Shown: piece by piece, positions 17,081-25,960 of the stretch
Numbering within the stretch: the stretch's first letter is position 1
Layout of the letters: every line of letters starts with the position of its first letter
Assembly: GCA_965205735.1 (NCBI GenBank)
Contig: OZ242179.1
Location: 2,294,001 to 2,358,000 of the forward strand
Reading direction: 5' to 3'
Length of the DNA stretch: 64,000 nucleotides
Source of the DNA: VXNE01 sp965205735
Lineage (GTDB): Bacteria; Pseudomonadota; Gammaproteobacteria; Pseudomonadales; Azotimanducaceae
Program-made: the position numbers and the translations under genes
Notes under the pieces: generated by a model
What the model was told of the DNA's origin: nothing
Databases searched by the model: none
Seen by the model: the letters and a program-made list of their open reading frames with translations, nothing else

Positions 17081-19666
17081 TCGATTCTCACCACGATCGG
17101 GGGATCGGTGCAGTTGTCCTCCGTATTCAGCTCGTCCGGGACAGGGTCAAGACAAAAGCTGTGGTAGTACGTGCCTGGCTCAGATGGCTTGGGCCAGCAT
17201 CGCCCGAACTTCCGCGCTGATGCCAGACCGGCGACCGCCCCCACCTTCGGCGTCCCGAGACGGCCCACCCGGAAACTACTCAATTCGTCATCCTCGGAAA
17301 CGTCCTCCGGGTCTGTGGAGCGGTAGTAGCGAGCGGTTGTAAAGCCATAGAAATGCGCGGTGCCGTCGTTCTGTATCCTGACTTCGGTCCGGTAGGAGTT
17401 CGGCCTGCATGATGCCCCGCCATACGCCGAGAATACCGTGATGATCAGGTTCGGGCCGATTGGCTGCTGGGCATCGAGTGTCGCCGCCGCCGAGCAGTTG
17501 TTCGACGTGTCCGACTCGTCCGCCACCGCGTCCGCGCACGCTCCGTAGTAGTACGTGCCCGGCGTCGTCGGCGCGTTCAGCGTCAGCGACCCGGCGCCGT
17601 CCGCCCCCGCCGCCAGCGCGCCCACCGCATCCGTGCCCACTTCCGAATCCGAGGTCGAGATGCTCGCGTCCGACGACCGGTAGTAGCGCAGCGTCGTCGC
17701 CGCCGAGGCCGCGTCTCCGACATCGCACCATCGCCCGCAGATTCCAATCGCCCGCAGATTCCAACTCCCGGGCGCCACCTCCCCGTCCGGCGCCGCTACC
17801 GCCACCGCGAGATCCGGCCGCGCCTCCACCGTCACCGCGATCGCCGCCGAGCAGTTGTTCGCCGTGCTCGTCTCCTCCGGCACCGCGTCCACGCACGCAC
17901 GGTAGTAGTAGGTGCCGGGCGCCGACGGCGCATTCAGCGCCAGCGACGTCGCGACCGCGCCCGCCCGAGCAAGCGCGGCCACCGCAGCTGTCTCCACCTC
18001 GGTATCCGCGGTCGTGATCGCCGCGTCCGACGACCGGTAGTAGCGCAGCGTCGTCGCCAGCGCCGCGACCCCGCCCGCGTTACGAACCGTCGCCCGCAGC
18101 GTGAACACCTCGCCCGGCGCCAACGCGCCAGCGGGGCCGCCCACGCCGCGACACGTCCGACAGCATCCCGCCCGCTCCGCGCACCAGGCTCAGCACATCG
18201 ATCTCGCCGTCCGACTCCAGACTCAAACGCCAGTTCCCGGTCCCCGAGCCCAGCGCGCCGCGCATCCCCGCTTCGCCTTCCGCAAGCGCCGTCGCCGTCA
18301 GCGTCCGCGCGGACCAGGGCGCAAGCGTCAGCTCCGCCGCACCTCCCGAAGACCCCGCGTCGTCCGCGCCCGACAGCCGAACCTCCGCCGGCGCCCCGCC
18401 CGCGTTCAGCAGCCGAACCTCGCCAGACTCGCCCCACAGCAGCGCCTCGTAGCGCATCCCCGTATCCGTCTCGACTCCGGCCGTGCCCCGCACCGCCGAC
18501 AGCGGACCCGACGCCGTGTCCACGTACGACAGCACCTCGATGTCCGACTCGCTCGAAAGCTCCAGCCACCAGTCGCCCTCGCCCGGGCCCGTGCTCCCCG
18601 TCAGACCCTTCTCCGCGTTGCCCCGCTCGAGGTCCGAAGAGTCGAACTGCCCCGACGCTTCTCCTGCCAGCGTCAGTTCCAACCTCTCGTACGCTCGGTC
18701 CGTCGCGTCGAACGCCTCGATCGACACCTCCGCCGACGCCGTCGAACGGTTCACCACCCGGACCACTCCGCGGCGGCCCTCTCCGTCCGACGCCGACGGG
18801 AACAGCGGCACACGGTGAAAGCCTCCACGCGACATGCCCCCGGGAACACTCGACAGAACGCCCGATCCATCCAGCAGCAGGTTCGTCGCGTAAGCCGATC
18901 CCCGATCGGCCGAAAGCGTCAGGCGCCACCCGCCATCGCCGTCGCCGTCGCCGAGCGATCCCGTCAGTCCCGCCGCCGATCCGCTCTCCAGCTCCGACGC
19001 CGCGTAGCTCCGCGCCCCCCAAGGCCCCAGCTCCGCCGTCGCGGGGCCGCCCGAGACGCCCGCGTCGTCCACACCCCGCACGCTCACCGCCGCGGGCTCG
19101 CCGCGGGCGTTCGCCAGCCGCAGCACGCTCCGCCGCGCGTCGCCGCCGGGGTTGAAGAACGGCAGCTCGACGTCACCCGACAGCAGCACGGCGTCGTGCA
19201 GCGCCGTCAGAAAACCCTCCGAACGCGCGTAGGCGCGCGCCTCGATGTCCAGATCCGTCGTCAGCTCCAGGCGCCAGTCACCCTCGCCCGGGCCCGTCCC
19301 CGTCAGACCAAGCGACGCGTCTGCCGACTCCATCGCCGCGATCTCGAACTCCGCCGCCGCGCCCGCGCCCAGCGCCAGCCGGCCCGCCTCGACTCGCCGG
19401 CCCGCGTCGTCCACCGCCACGACAGAAACCTCTCCGGAAACCCCCGACCGGCTCTCGATCCGAACCACGCCCGCGTGACCCTCCGCCGCCGCCGACGGCA
19501 CGTACGGAACCGTGTGCGCCACTTCCGCGCCCCACGAAGACATTCCGAACAACAACGCCGCGCGCAGGCCGACCAATCCAGCCCGGAGCTGCCCTCGCCA
19601 GCCGGGTGACGACGACGGGCGGCGCACTCCGCTCGCGTGCCGCCCCCGGCGCAGGAGACCCGTCAC
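17074..19666 (-). pseudogene. P2: CARDB-repeat surface protein, frame broken by deletion
   Basis: GTG start at 19666 overlaps the P3 stop (GTGA). The leader (GQLRAGLVGLRAALLFGMSSWGAE) is followed by the four-domain N-terminal module. Near 18145 about 80 bp present in P7 are missing, between two GCGGCG sites, and the frame shifts. Downstream, three CARDB-type repeats remain open (17074-18144), ending DNCTDPPIVVRIDG exactly as in P7. The second repeat carries a short local tandem duplication around 17726-17760 that replaces ATVRN by a longer, cysteine-containing segment. The two halves could be made as separate proteins, but decay is simpler. Confidence 0.75.
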
Positions 19667-22542
19667 TGCACCGTCACGCTGAGCGAGGGAGTGCAGTTGT
19701 TGGTCGTGTCCGACTCGCCCTCCACCACGTCCGCGCAGCCCCCGTAGTAGTACGTCCCAGGCGTGCTCGGCGCCAACAAGCCATATAGCCCCCAGACCCG
19801 CCCGTCGGAACATCCAAGAAATCGGTGCAATGGACCAAACCGGCCAATCACCATGTCGTCGCTCGTGATCGTCGCGTCCTCGGAACGGTAGGCACGCACT
19901 TCAGCCCAGGCATCCTCAATGCCGTTATTGCCCACCGTGATTCCAAGGTTTAACCCAGCTCCCGGTTCCAACACGATGCGGGATAGGCCGTTTGACCAAG
20001 CTGTTCTGCCAACCAGGTCCTTTTGGGAAACGGCCGTGGCAGCCAACACGGATGAGCAGTTGTCGTCGACGTTCGTCTCGTCCGGCACGGCGTCCACGCA
20101 CGCGTAGTAGTGGCGCGTGTCCGGTGCCGGGGGAACCCCGAACGCGTGCTGCCAGGCCGCCGAAGGCGGGAGATCCGGCACCTCCACCGAGCCGACCTCC
20201 CCGTCGTCCGACCGCCCCGCCGCGCCCGTCGACCGGTAGTAGCGAAGCATCGTCGATGGTGCCGCCCCCGGACCGGCATTCCGCACCGCCGTCTCTATCC
20301 GCGTTTTGGCGCACCATCCCTCTAGGGACGGCGATGCCGTCACCGCCAAGTCCGGCGGTCCCCGCACCGTCAGCGCCTGCGCCACCGAGCAGTTGTTCGT
20401 CCTGTCCGACTCGTCCGGCACGGCATCCGCGCACGCCCCGTAGTAGTACGTGTCCGCCGTTGACGGCGACGTCAGCGCGATCGACCCCGTACTCGTGCCC
20501 GAGGCGGCCAGCCCTTCCACCGCGTCCGCGCCTTCCTCCGTGTCCGCTGTCGTAATCGTCGCGTCCGTCGAGCGGTAGTAGCGCAGCGTCGTCGCCTGGG
20601 CTTGCGCGCCGCCCCGGTTGCGCACCGTGGCGAGCAGTTCGAACGCCTCGCCGGGCCGCACCGCCCCGGCGCTCAGCGACGCCTTTACGTCGAGGTCCGG
20701 TTGCGCCGCCGGCGCCCGCACCATCAACGCCACACCCGCCGAGCAGTTGTTCGCCGTGCCCGACTCGCCCCGCACCGCGTCCACGCACGCCCCGAAGTAA
20801 TACGTCCCGGGCTCCGACGGCGCGTTCAGCGTGAGCGATGTGGCGACCGCGCCCGCCGGGGCAAGCGCGGCCATCGCATCCGTCCCCACCTGTGTGTCCG
20901 ATGTCGTGATCGTCGCGTCGGCCGAGCGGTAGTAGCGCAGCATCGTCGGTGGCGCTTCCAAGCCGCCCCGGTTGCCCACCGTCGCCGTCAGCTCGAACGC
21001 CTCCCCGGGCGACAACTCCGCTTCGCTCGCCGACGCCGCCACCCAGAGGTCCGGCCGCCCCCGCGCCGTGGCGTCGATCACCTCCGTGCGCGGCGGCGCT
21101 CCCGCCGGACGCCCGCGGCGCGACACGTCCGACAGCATGCCCCCGGATCCCCGCACCAGACTCAGCACGTCGATCTCGCGATCCGCCTCCAGACGCAGCC
21201 GCCAGCTCCCGCTGCCCGCGCCCAGCGCTCCGATCATCCCCGCTTCGCCTTCCGCAAGCGCCGTCGCCGTCAGCGTCCGCGCGGTCCAGGGCGCAAGCGT
21301 CAGCTCCGCCGCGCCTCCCGAAGACCCCGCGTCGTCCGTGCCCGACAGCCGAACCTCCGCCGGCGCCCCGCCCGCGTTCAGCAGCCGAACCTCGCCGGAC
21401 GCGCCCCACAGCAGCGCCTCGTAGCGCATCCCCGTATCCGTCTCGACTCCGGCCGTGCCCCGCACCGCCGACAGCGGACCCGACGCCGTGTCCACGTACG
21501 ACACCAACTCGATATCGGACGCGCTCGAAAGCTCCAGCCACCAGTCGCCCTCGCCCGGGCCCGTGCTCCCCGTCAGACCCTTCTCCGCGCTGCCCCGCTC
21601 GAGGTCCGATGAGTCGAACTGCCCCGACGCTTCTCCTGCCAGCGTCAGCTCCAACCTCTCGTACGCGCGGTCCGTCGCGTCGTACGCATCGATCGACACC
21701 TCCGCCGACGCCGCCGAACGGTTCACCACCCGGACCAGCCCGCGACGCCCGTCTCCGTCCGACGCCGACGGGAACAGCGGAACCCGGTGAAAGCCTCCGC
21801 GCGACATGCCCCCGGGAACGCTCGACAGAACGCCCGATCCGTCCAGCAGCAGGTTCGTCGCGTAAGCCGATCCCCGATCGGCCGAAAGCGTCAGGCGCCA
21901 CCCGCCATCGCCGTCACCGAGCGATCCCGTCAGTCCCGCCGCCGATCCGCTCTCCAGCTCCGACGCCGCGTAGCTCCGCGCCTCCCACGGCCCCAGCTCC
22001 ACCGTCGCGGGGCCGCCCGAGACGCCCGAGTCGTCCACGCCGCGCACCGTCACCGCCAAGGGTTCCCCGCGGGCGTTCGCCAGCCGCAGCACGCTCCGCC
22101 GCGCGTCGCCGCCGGGGTTGAAGAACGGCAACTCAACCTCGCCCGTCAGCAGCACCGCATCGTGAAGAGCGGCAAGAAAACCTTCCGAGCGCGCGTACGC
22201 CCGCGCCTCGATGTCCAGCTCCGTCGTCAGCTCCAAGCGCCAGTCCCCCTCGCCGGGACCCGTACCCGTCAGGCCCAGCGACGCGTCACCCGACTCCATC
22301 GCACCCGCCTCGAACTCGATCACCGCCATCGCGCCCAGCGTCAGCAGACCCGTCTCGACTCGCTGACCCGCGTCGTCCACCGCCACCACAGAAACCTCTC
22401 CGGAAACCCCCGACCGGCTCTCGATCCGAACGAGCCCCGCGTGGCCCACCGACGACGCCGACGGCACGTACGGCACCGTGTGAACCGACTCCGCGGCCCA
22501 CGCCAACGTCCCGAACAGCGCCACCGCCATACGCGCGAACAT
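19663..22542 (-). CDS. P3: secreted CARDB-repeat protein
   Basis: 959 residues from ATG 22542 (MFARMAVALFGTLAWAAES signal peptide). Residues ~20-480 form four tandem ~115-residue beta-type domains, each with a G.G.G.W.L.L signature and ending at SDVSRRG. Four CARDB (Ig-like, cell-adhesion-related) repeats follow, each ending NNCS or a variant, and a C-terminal tail TPSLSVTVQ. CARDB modules are extracellular in characterised proteins, so a cell-surface or secreted location is inferred. The second and third repeats have unusual interdomain sequences. The open frame continues upstream to 22935 through a decayed barrel fragment, which I do not regard as part of the protein. The stop overlaps the P2 start. 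Confidence 0.8.
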   Translation of the reverse strand: MFARMAVALFGTLAWAAESVHTVPYVPSASSVGHAGLVRIESRSGVSGEVSVVAVDDAGQRVETGLLTLGAMAVIEFEAGAMESGDASLGLTGTGPGEGDWRLELTTELDIEARAYARSEGFLAALHDAVLLTGEVELPFFNPGGDARRSVLRLANARGEPLAVTVRGVDDSGVSGGPATVELGPWEARSYAASELESGSAAGLTGSLGDGDGGWRLTLSADRGSAYATNLLLDGSGVLSSVPGGMSRGGFHRVPLFPSASDGDGRRGLVRVVNRSAASAEVSIDAYDATDRAYERLELTLAGEASGQFDSSDLERGSAEKGLTGSTGPGEGDWWLELSSASDIELVSYVDTASGPLSAVRGTAGVETDTGMRYEALLWGASGEVRLLNAGGAPAEVRLSGTDDAGSSGGAAELTLAPWTARTLTATALAEGEAGMIGALGAGSGSWRLRLEADREIDVLSLVRGSGGMLSDVSRRGRPAGAPPRTEVIDATARGRPDLWVAASASEAELSPGEAFELTATVGNRGGLEAPPTMLRYYRSADATITTSDTQVGTDAMAALAPAGAVATSLTLNAPSEPGTYYFGACVDAVRGESGTANNCSAGVALMVRAPAAQPDLDVKASLSAGAVRPGEAFELLATVRNRGGAQAQATTLRYYRSTDATITTADTEEGADAVEGLAASGTSTGSIALTSPSTADTYYYGACADAVPDESDRTNNCSVAQALTVRGPPDLAVTASPSLEGWCAKTRIETAVRNAGPGAAPSTMLRYYRSTGAAGRSDDGEVGSVEVPDLPPSAAWQHAFGVPPAPDTRHYYACVDAVPDETNVDDNCSSVLAATAVSQKDLVGRTAWSNGLSRIVLEPGAGLNLGITVGNNGIEDAWAEVRAYRSEDATITSDDMVIGRFGPLHRFLGCSDGRVWGLYGLLAPSTPGTYYYGGCADVVEGESDTTNNCTPSLSVTVQ

Positions 22543-22616
22543 GCGCCATGTCGGCCATCCGACAGCGGCGCCACGACCCAGCCGACACCGCCACTCCGCC
22601 GATGCCCGATCGAAAA

Positions 22617-22835
22617 CTAGCCCGCGAAATCGGCCCCGCGCGCCGAGTGCCTCGTAACGCGGGCCCCTGGCGACACTCCTTCCCTGGTTCGACTTTCCGA
22701 GCGCCGCGAAAGGCCACGACAGGTGCGCGGCTGACACGTTGGCACCGCGATCCTCACAATCGTCCTCGGTGTGCGCGCCCATCGCGACCTCCGCTTGCAA
22801 ACCCTCGATCCAGAGCGCTGGACCTGCCCAACCAA
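22617..22835 (-). pseudogene. Decayed 3' fragment of a barrel-protein gene
   Basis: Segments HTEDD.E.RGANV.AA and PFAALGKSNQGRS...RYEAL match the C-terminal barrel of the Calx-beta protein at 48545-52504, with an internal deletion between them and loss of the final ~20 codons. It fills the space upstream of P3, the same relative position that barrel 3' ends occupy upstream of P8, P10 and the giant gene. Confidence 0.7.
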
Positions 22836-22844
22836 TAACCAACT

Positions 22845-25814
22845 CTACTGTCCAGAGCCAACCGTAGCCGACGATTGACGCGTGGAGTTGCAGCCCGATC
22901 CGACGATTTCGCAATGCTGGCGACGCGTTGCACAACGGGCGATCGCCTCCGCCTCCGCAGAGATCTTTGTTTCGCCGACCCCCTGTCGGTTATGGCAGAA
23001 CTCAAACTCCCCTTTTGTGTACCCGCTAGCTACCGCTCCACAATGACGGAACGAATACGCCGTTCTCCGACAAAAGCCTATCGGATCAGGGTGAGCCCAA
23101 TTCGTTCGGCAGAGTTGTGCTGCGAGTCGCTTGGCTTCCAACTCTGATTCCTGATCCAGGACCATTCCCCACTGTGAAACGCACTCCCGCCGAGAACCAG
23201 CATCAATTACCGCCAGAGCTCCGTAGTAAGTGGCGGCTGGCACCACGTGCATCCGCGCTGAGGACGAGCAGTTGTTCGTCGCATTGGACTCGTCCGTGAC
23301 CGCATCCACGCAAGCGCCGAAATAGTGGATGCCGGCTGCCAACGGCGCCGAAAGCTCCTCCGACTCGCCACTGCTACCGCCAAAGGCCGCAAGCCGGCCC
23401 ACGCCGTCGGTGCCCACCTCCATGTCGGAGGTCGAGATGCTCGCGTCCGCCGATCGGTAGTAGCGCAGCGTCGTCGAAGACGAGGCCGCTTGTCCTAGAT
23501 TGCGCACCGTCACGGAAAATGTGAACGATTCGCCCGTGTCCAGTTGCGCATCGCTTGCCGAGGGCCGCAGCAACACCAGGTCCGGGCGAGGCGGCGCATC
23601 CACCGTCAGCGCCGCCGCCACCGAGCAGTTGTTCCCCACATCGGCCTCGTCGGCCACGGCATCCACGCACGCGCCGTAGTAGTACCTGCCCGGCGCCGAC
23701 GGCGCGTTCAGCCCCAGCGAGCCGGTGCCTGCGCTCCCCGCCGCCAGCGCGGCCACGAGACCCGTCCCCACCTGGGTATCCGAGTTCGCGATCATCGCGT
23801 CCGGCGAGCGGTAATAGCGCAGCGTCGTCGCTTGGGCGGAGCCGACGCCCGCGTTACGTACCATCGCCCGCAGCGTGATCCTCTCCTCAGGCGCGACCGT
23901 GCCGTCCAGCGCGCCGACCGTCACCACAAGATCTGGCCGCGCCGCCACGACCACCGCGACACCCTCCGAGCAGTTGTTCGAGGTTTTCGTCTCCTCCGCC
24001 ACCGCGTCCGCGCACGCCCCGTAATAGTACGTTCCCGCCGCCGGCGCCGCGAGCGCCTTCGACGCGGAGGTGGAGCTACCCGCAGCCAAGGCGACCACCG
24101 CGTCGGTTCCCACTTCCGTGTCCGATGTCGTGATCGCCGCGTCGGCCGAGCGGTGGTAGCGCAGCGTCGTCGGTGGCGCTCCAGAGCCGCCCCGGTTGCC
24201 CACCGTCGCCGTCAGCTCGAACGCCTCCCCGGGCGACAACTCCGCTTCGCTCGCCGACGCCGCCACCCAAAGGTCCGGCCGCCCCCGCGCCGTCGCGTCG
24301 ATCACCTCCGTGCGCGGCGGCGCTCCCGCCGGACGCCCGCGGCGCGACACGTCCGACAGCATGCCCCCGGATCCCCGCACCAGACTCAGCACGTCGATCT
24401 CGCGATCCGCCTCCAGACGCAGCCGCCAGCTCCCGCTGCCCGCGCCCAGCGCTCCGAGCATCCCCGCTTCGCCCTCCGCAAGCGCCGTCGCCGTCAGCGT
24501 CCGCGCGGACCAGGGCGCAAGCGTCAGCTCCGCCGCACCTCCCGAAGACCCCGCGTCGTCCGCGCCCGACAGCCGAACCTCCGCCGGCGCCCCGCCCGCG
24601 TTCAGCAGCCGAACCTCGCCGGACGCGCCCCACAGCAGCGCCTCGTAGCGCATCCCCGTATCCGTCTCCACTCCGGCCGTACCCCGCAGCGCCGACAGCG
24701 GACCCGACGCCGTGTCCACGTACGACACCAACTCGATATCCGACGCGCTCGAAAGCTCCAGCCACCAGTCGCCCTCGCCCGGGCCCGTGCTCCCCTCGAG
24801 TCCCTTCTCCGCGTTGCCCCGCTCAAGGTCCGAAGAGTCGAACTGCCCCGACGCTTCTCCTGCCAGCGTCAGCTCCAACCTCTCGTACGCGCGGTCCGTC
24901 GCGTCGTACGCATCGATCAACACCTCCGCCGAATCCGTCGAACGGTTCACCGCCCGGACCAGCCCGCGACGCCCGTCTCCGTCCGACGCCGACGGAAACA
25001 GCGGAACCCGGTGAAAGCCTCCGCGCGACACGCCCCCGGGAACGCTCGATACAACGCCCGATCCGTCGTCCAGCAGCAGGTTCGTCGCGTAAGCCGACCC
25101 GCGCTCCGCCTCTAGAAACAGGCGCCACTTGCCGGCGCCGTCACCAAGCGATCCCGAAAGCCCCGCCGCCGATCCGCTCTCCAGCTCCGACGCCGCGTAG
25201 CCACGCGCCTCCCACGGCCCCAGTTCCGCCGTCACCGGACCTGCCGCCCGGCCCGCGTCGTCCACTCCGCGCACTCTCACGGTCGCGGGCTCGCCGCGGG
25301 CGTTCGCCAGCCGCAGCACGCTCCGACGCGGATCGCCGCCGGGGTTGAAGAACGGCAGCTCGACGTCACCCGACAGCAGCACGGCGTCGTGCAGAGCAGT
25401 CAGAAAACCTTCCGACCGCGCGTACGCCCGCGCCTCGATGTCCAGCTCCGTCGTCAGTTCCAGGCGCCAGTCACCTTCGCCCGGCCCCGTCCCCGCCAGA
25501 CCCGGCGCCGCGTCCCCCGACTCCATCGCCGCCATCTCGAACTCGACCGCCGCCATCGCCCCCAGCGTCAGCAGACCCGCCTCGACTCGCTGACCCGCGT
25601 CGTCCACCGCCACCACCCGAACCTGACCCGGTCGCGTCGCCCGGTTCTCGATCCGCACCACGCCCGCGTGACCCTCCGACGAAGCCGACGGGACGTACGG
25701 AACCGTGTGCATCGACTCGGCGGCCCAGGCGCCCATCCCGAACAGCAGTACCGCCAACAGCGCCGCGGCACCGCGCACGGCAGCCAACCCGAGCCGACGT
25801 CGGTGTTCGGTCAC
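22845..25814 (-). CDS. P4: secreted CARDB-repeat protein with DUF4189-like C-terminus
   Basis: 989 residues from GTG 25814, which overlaps the stop of a residual CARDB tail (GTGA). Basic leader and hydrophobic core (VRGAAALLAVLLFGMGAWAAES) form a signal peptide. The four-domain N-terminal module runs to SRRG, followed by three CARDB repeats. Unlike the other copies, the C-terminal ~130 residues are a separate domain: YYGALAVIDAGS, C...CGAVASG and EAEAIARCATRRQHCEIVGSGC resemble DUF4189, a small cysteine-containing secreted domain. Internal sequence is mosaic: the second N-domain (GAGKWRLFLEAERGS) matches P5, whereas LLLDDGSGVVSS onward matches P10. Confidence 0.8.
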   Translation of the reverse strand: MTEHRRRLGLAAVRGAAALLAVLLFGMGAWAAESMHTVPYVPSASSEGHAGVVRIENRATRPGQVRVVAVDDAGQRVEAGLLTLGAMAAVEFEMAAMESGDAAPGLAGTGPGEGDWRLELTTELDIEARAYARSEGFLTALHDAVLLSGDVELPFFNPGGDPRRSVLRLANARGEPATVRVRGVDDAGRAAGPVTAELGPWEARGYAASELESGSAAGLSGSLGDGAGKWRLFLEAERGSAYATNLLLDDGSGVVSSVPGGVSRGGFHRVPLFPSASDGDGRRGLVRAVNRSTDSAEVLIDAYDATDRAYERLELTLAGEASGQFDSSDLERGNAEKGLEGSTGPGEGDWWLELSSASDIELVSYVDTASGPLSALRGTAGVETDTGMRYEALLWGASGEVRLLNAGGAPAEVRLSGADDAGSSGGAAELTLAPWSARTLTATALAEGEAGMLGALGAGSGSWRLRLEADREIDVLSLVRGSGGMLSDVSRRGRPAGAPPRTEVIDATARGRPDLWVAASASEAELSPGEAFELTATVGNRGGSGAPPTTLRYHRSADAAITTSDTEVGTDAVVALAAGSSTSASKALAAPAAGTYYYGACADAVAEETKTSNNCSEGVAVVVAARPDLVVTVGALDGTVAPEERITLRAMVRNAGVGSAQATTLRYYRSPDAMIANSDTQVGTGLVAALAAGSAGTGSLGLNAPSAPGRYYYGACVDAVADEADVGNNCSVAAALTVDAPPRPDLVLLRPSASDAQLDTGESFTFSVTVRNLGQAASSSTTLRYYRSADASISTSDMEVGTDGVGRLAAFGGSSGESEELSAPLAAGIHYFGACVDAVTDESNATNNCSSSARMHVVPAATYYGALAVIDAGSRRECVSQWGMVLDQESELEAKRLAAQLCRTNWAHPDPIGFCRRTAYSFRHCGAVASGYTKGEFEFCHNRQGVGETKISAEAEAIARCATRRQHCEIVGSGCNSTRQSSATVGSGQ

Positions 25815-25872
25815 CTCACCGTTACCTCGACCGTGTTGCTGCAGTTGTTGGCCGATGACCTGGTCCGCCGCC
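25811..25872 (-). pseudogene. Residual CARDB 3' tail
   Basis: The minus strand reads SSANNCSNTVEVTVR then stop, the last strand of a CARDB repeat, with an in-frame stop about 50 bp upstream and no connection to P5. It is a remnant of another paralogue whose stop codon overlaps the P4 start. Confidence 0.6.
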
Positions 25873-25960
25873 ACTCCGTCGCCTACGTCCGCTTTCGCTC
25901 TTCGCACTCTACAACCGCCACCAACAAAACCGACACGCCGTGCAAACCCCCAAGCCGCAA

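Noticed and set aside
22543..22935. In-frame extension of P3 upstream of 22542
   Set aside because: It consists of decayed barrel-gene sequence with an internal deletion; the signal peptide starts at 22542.
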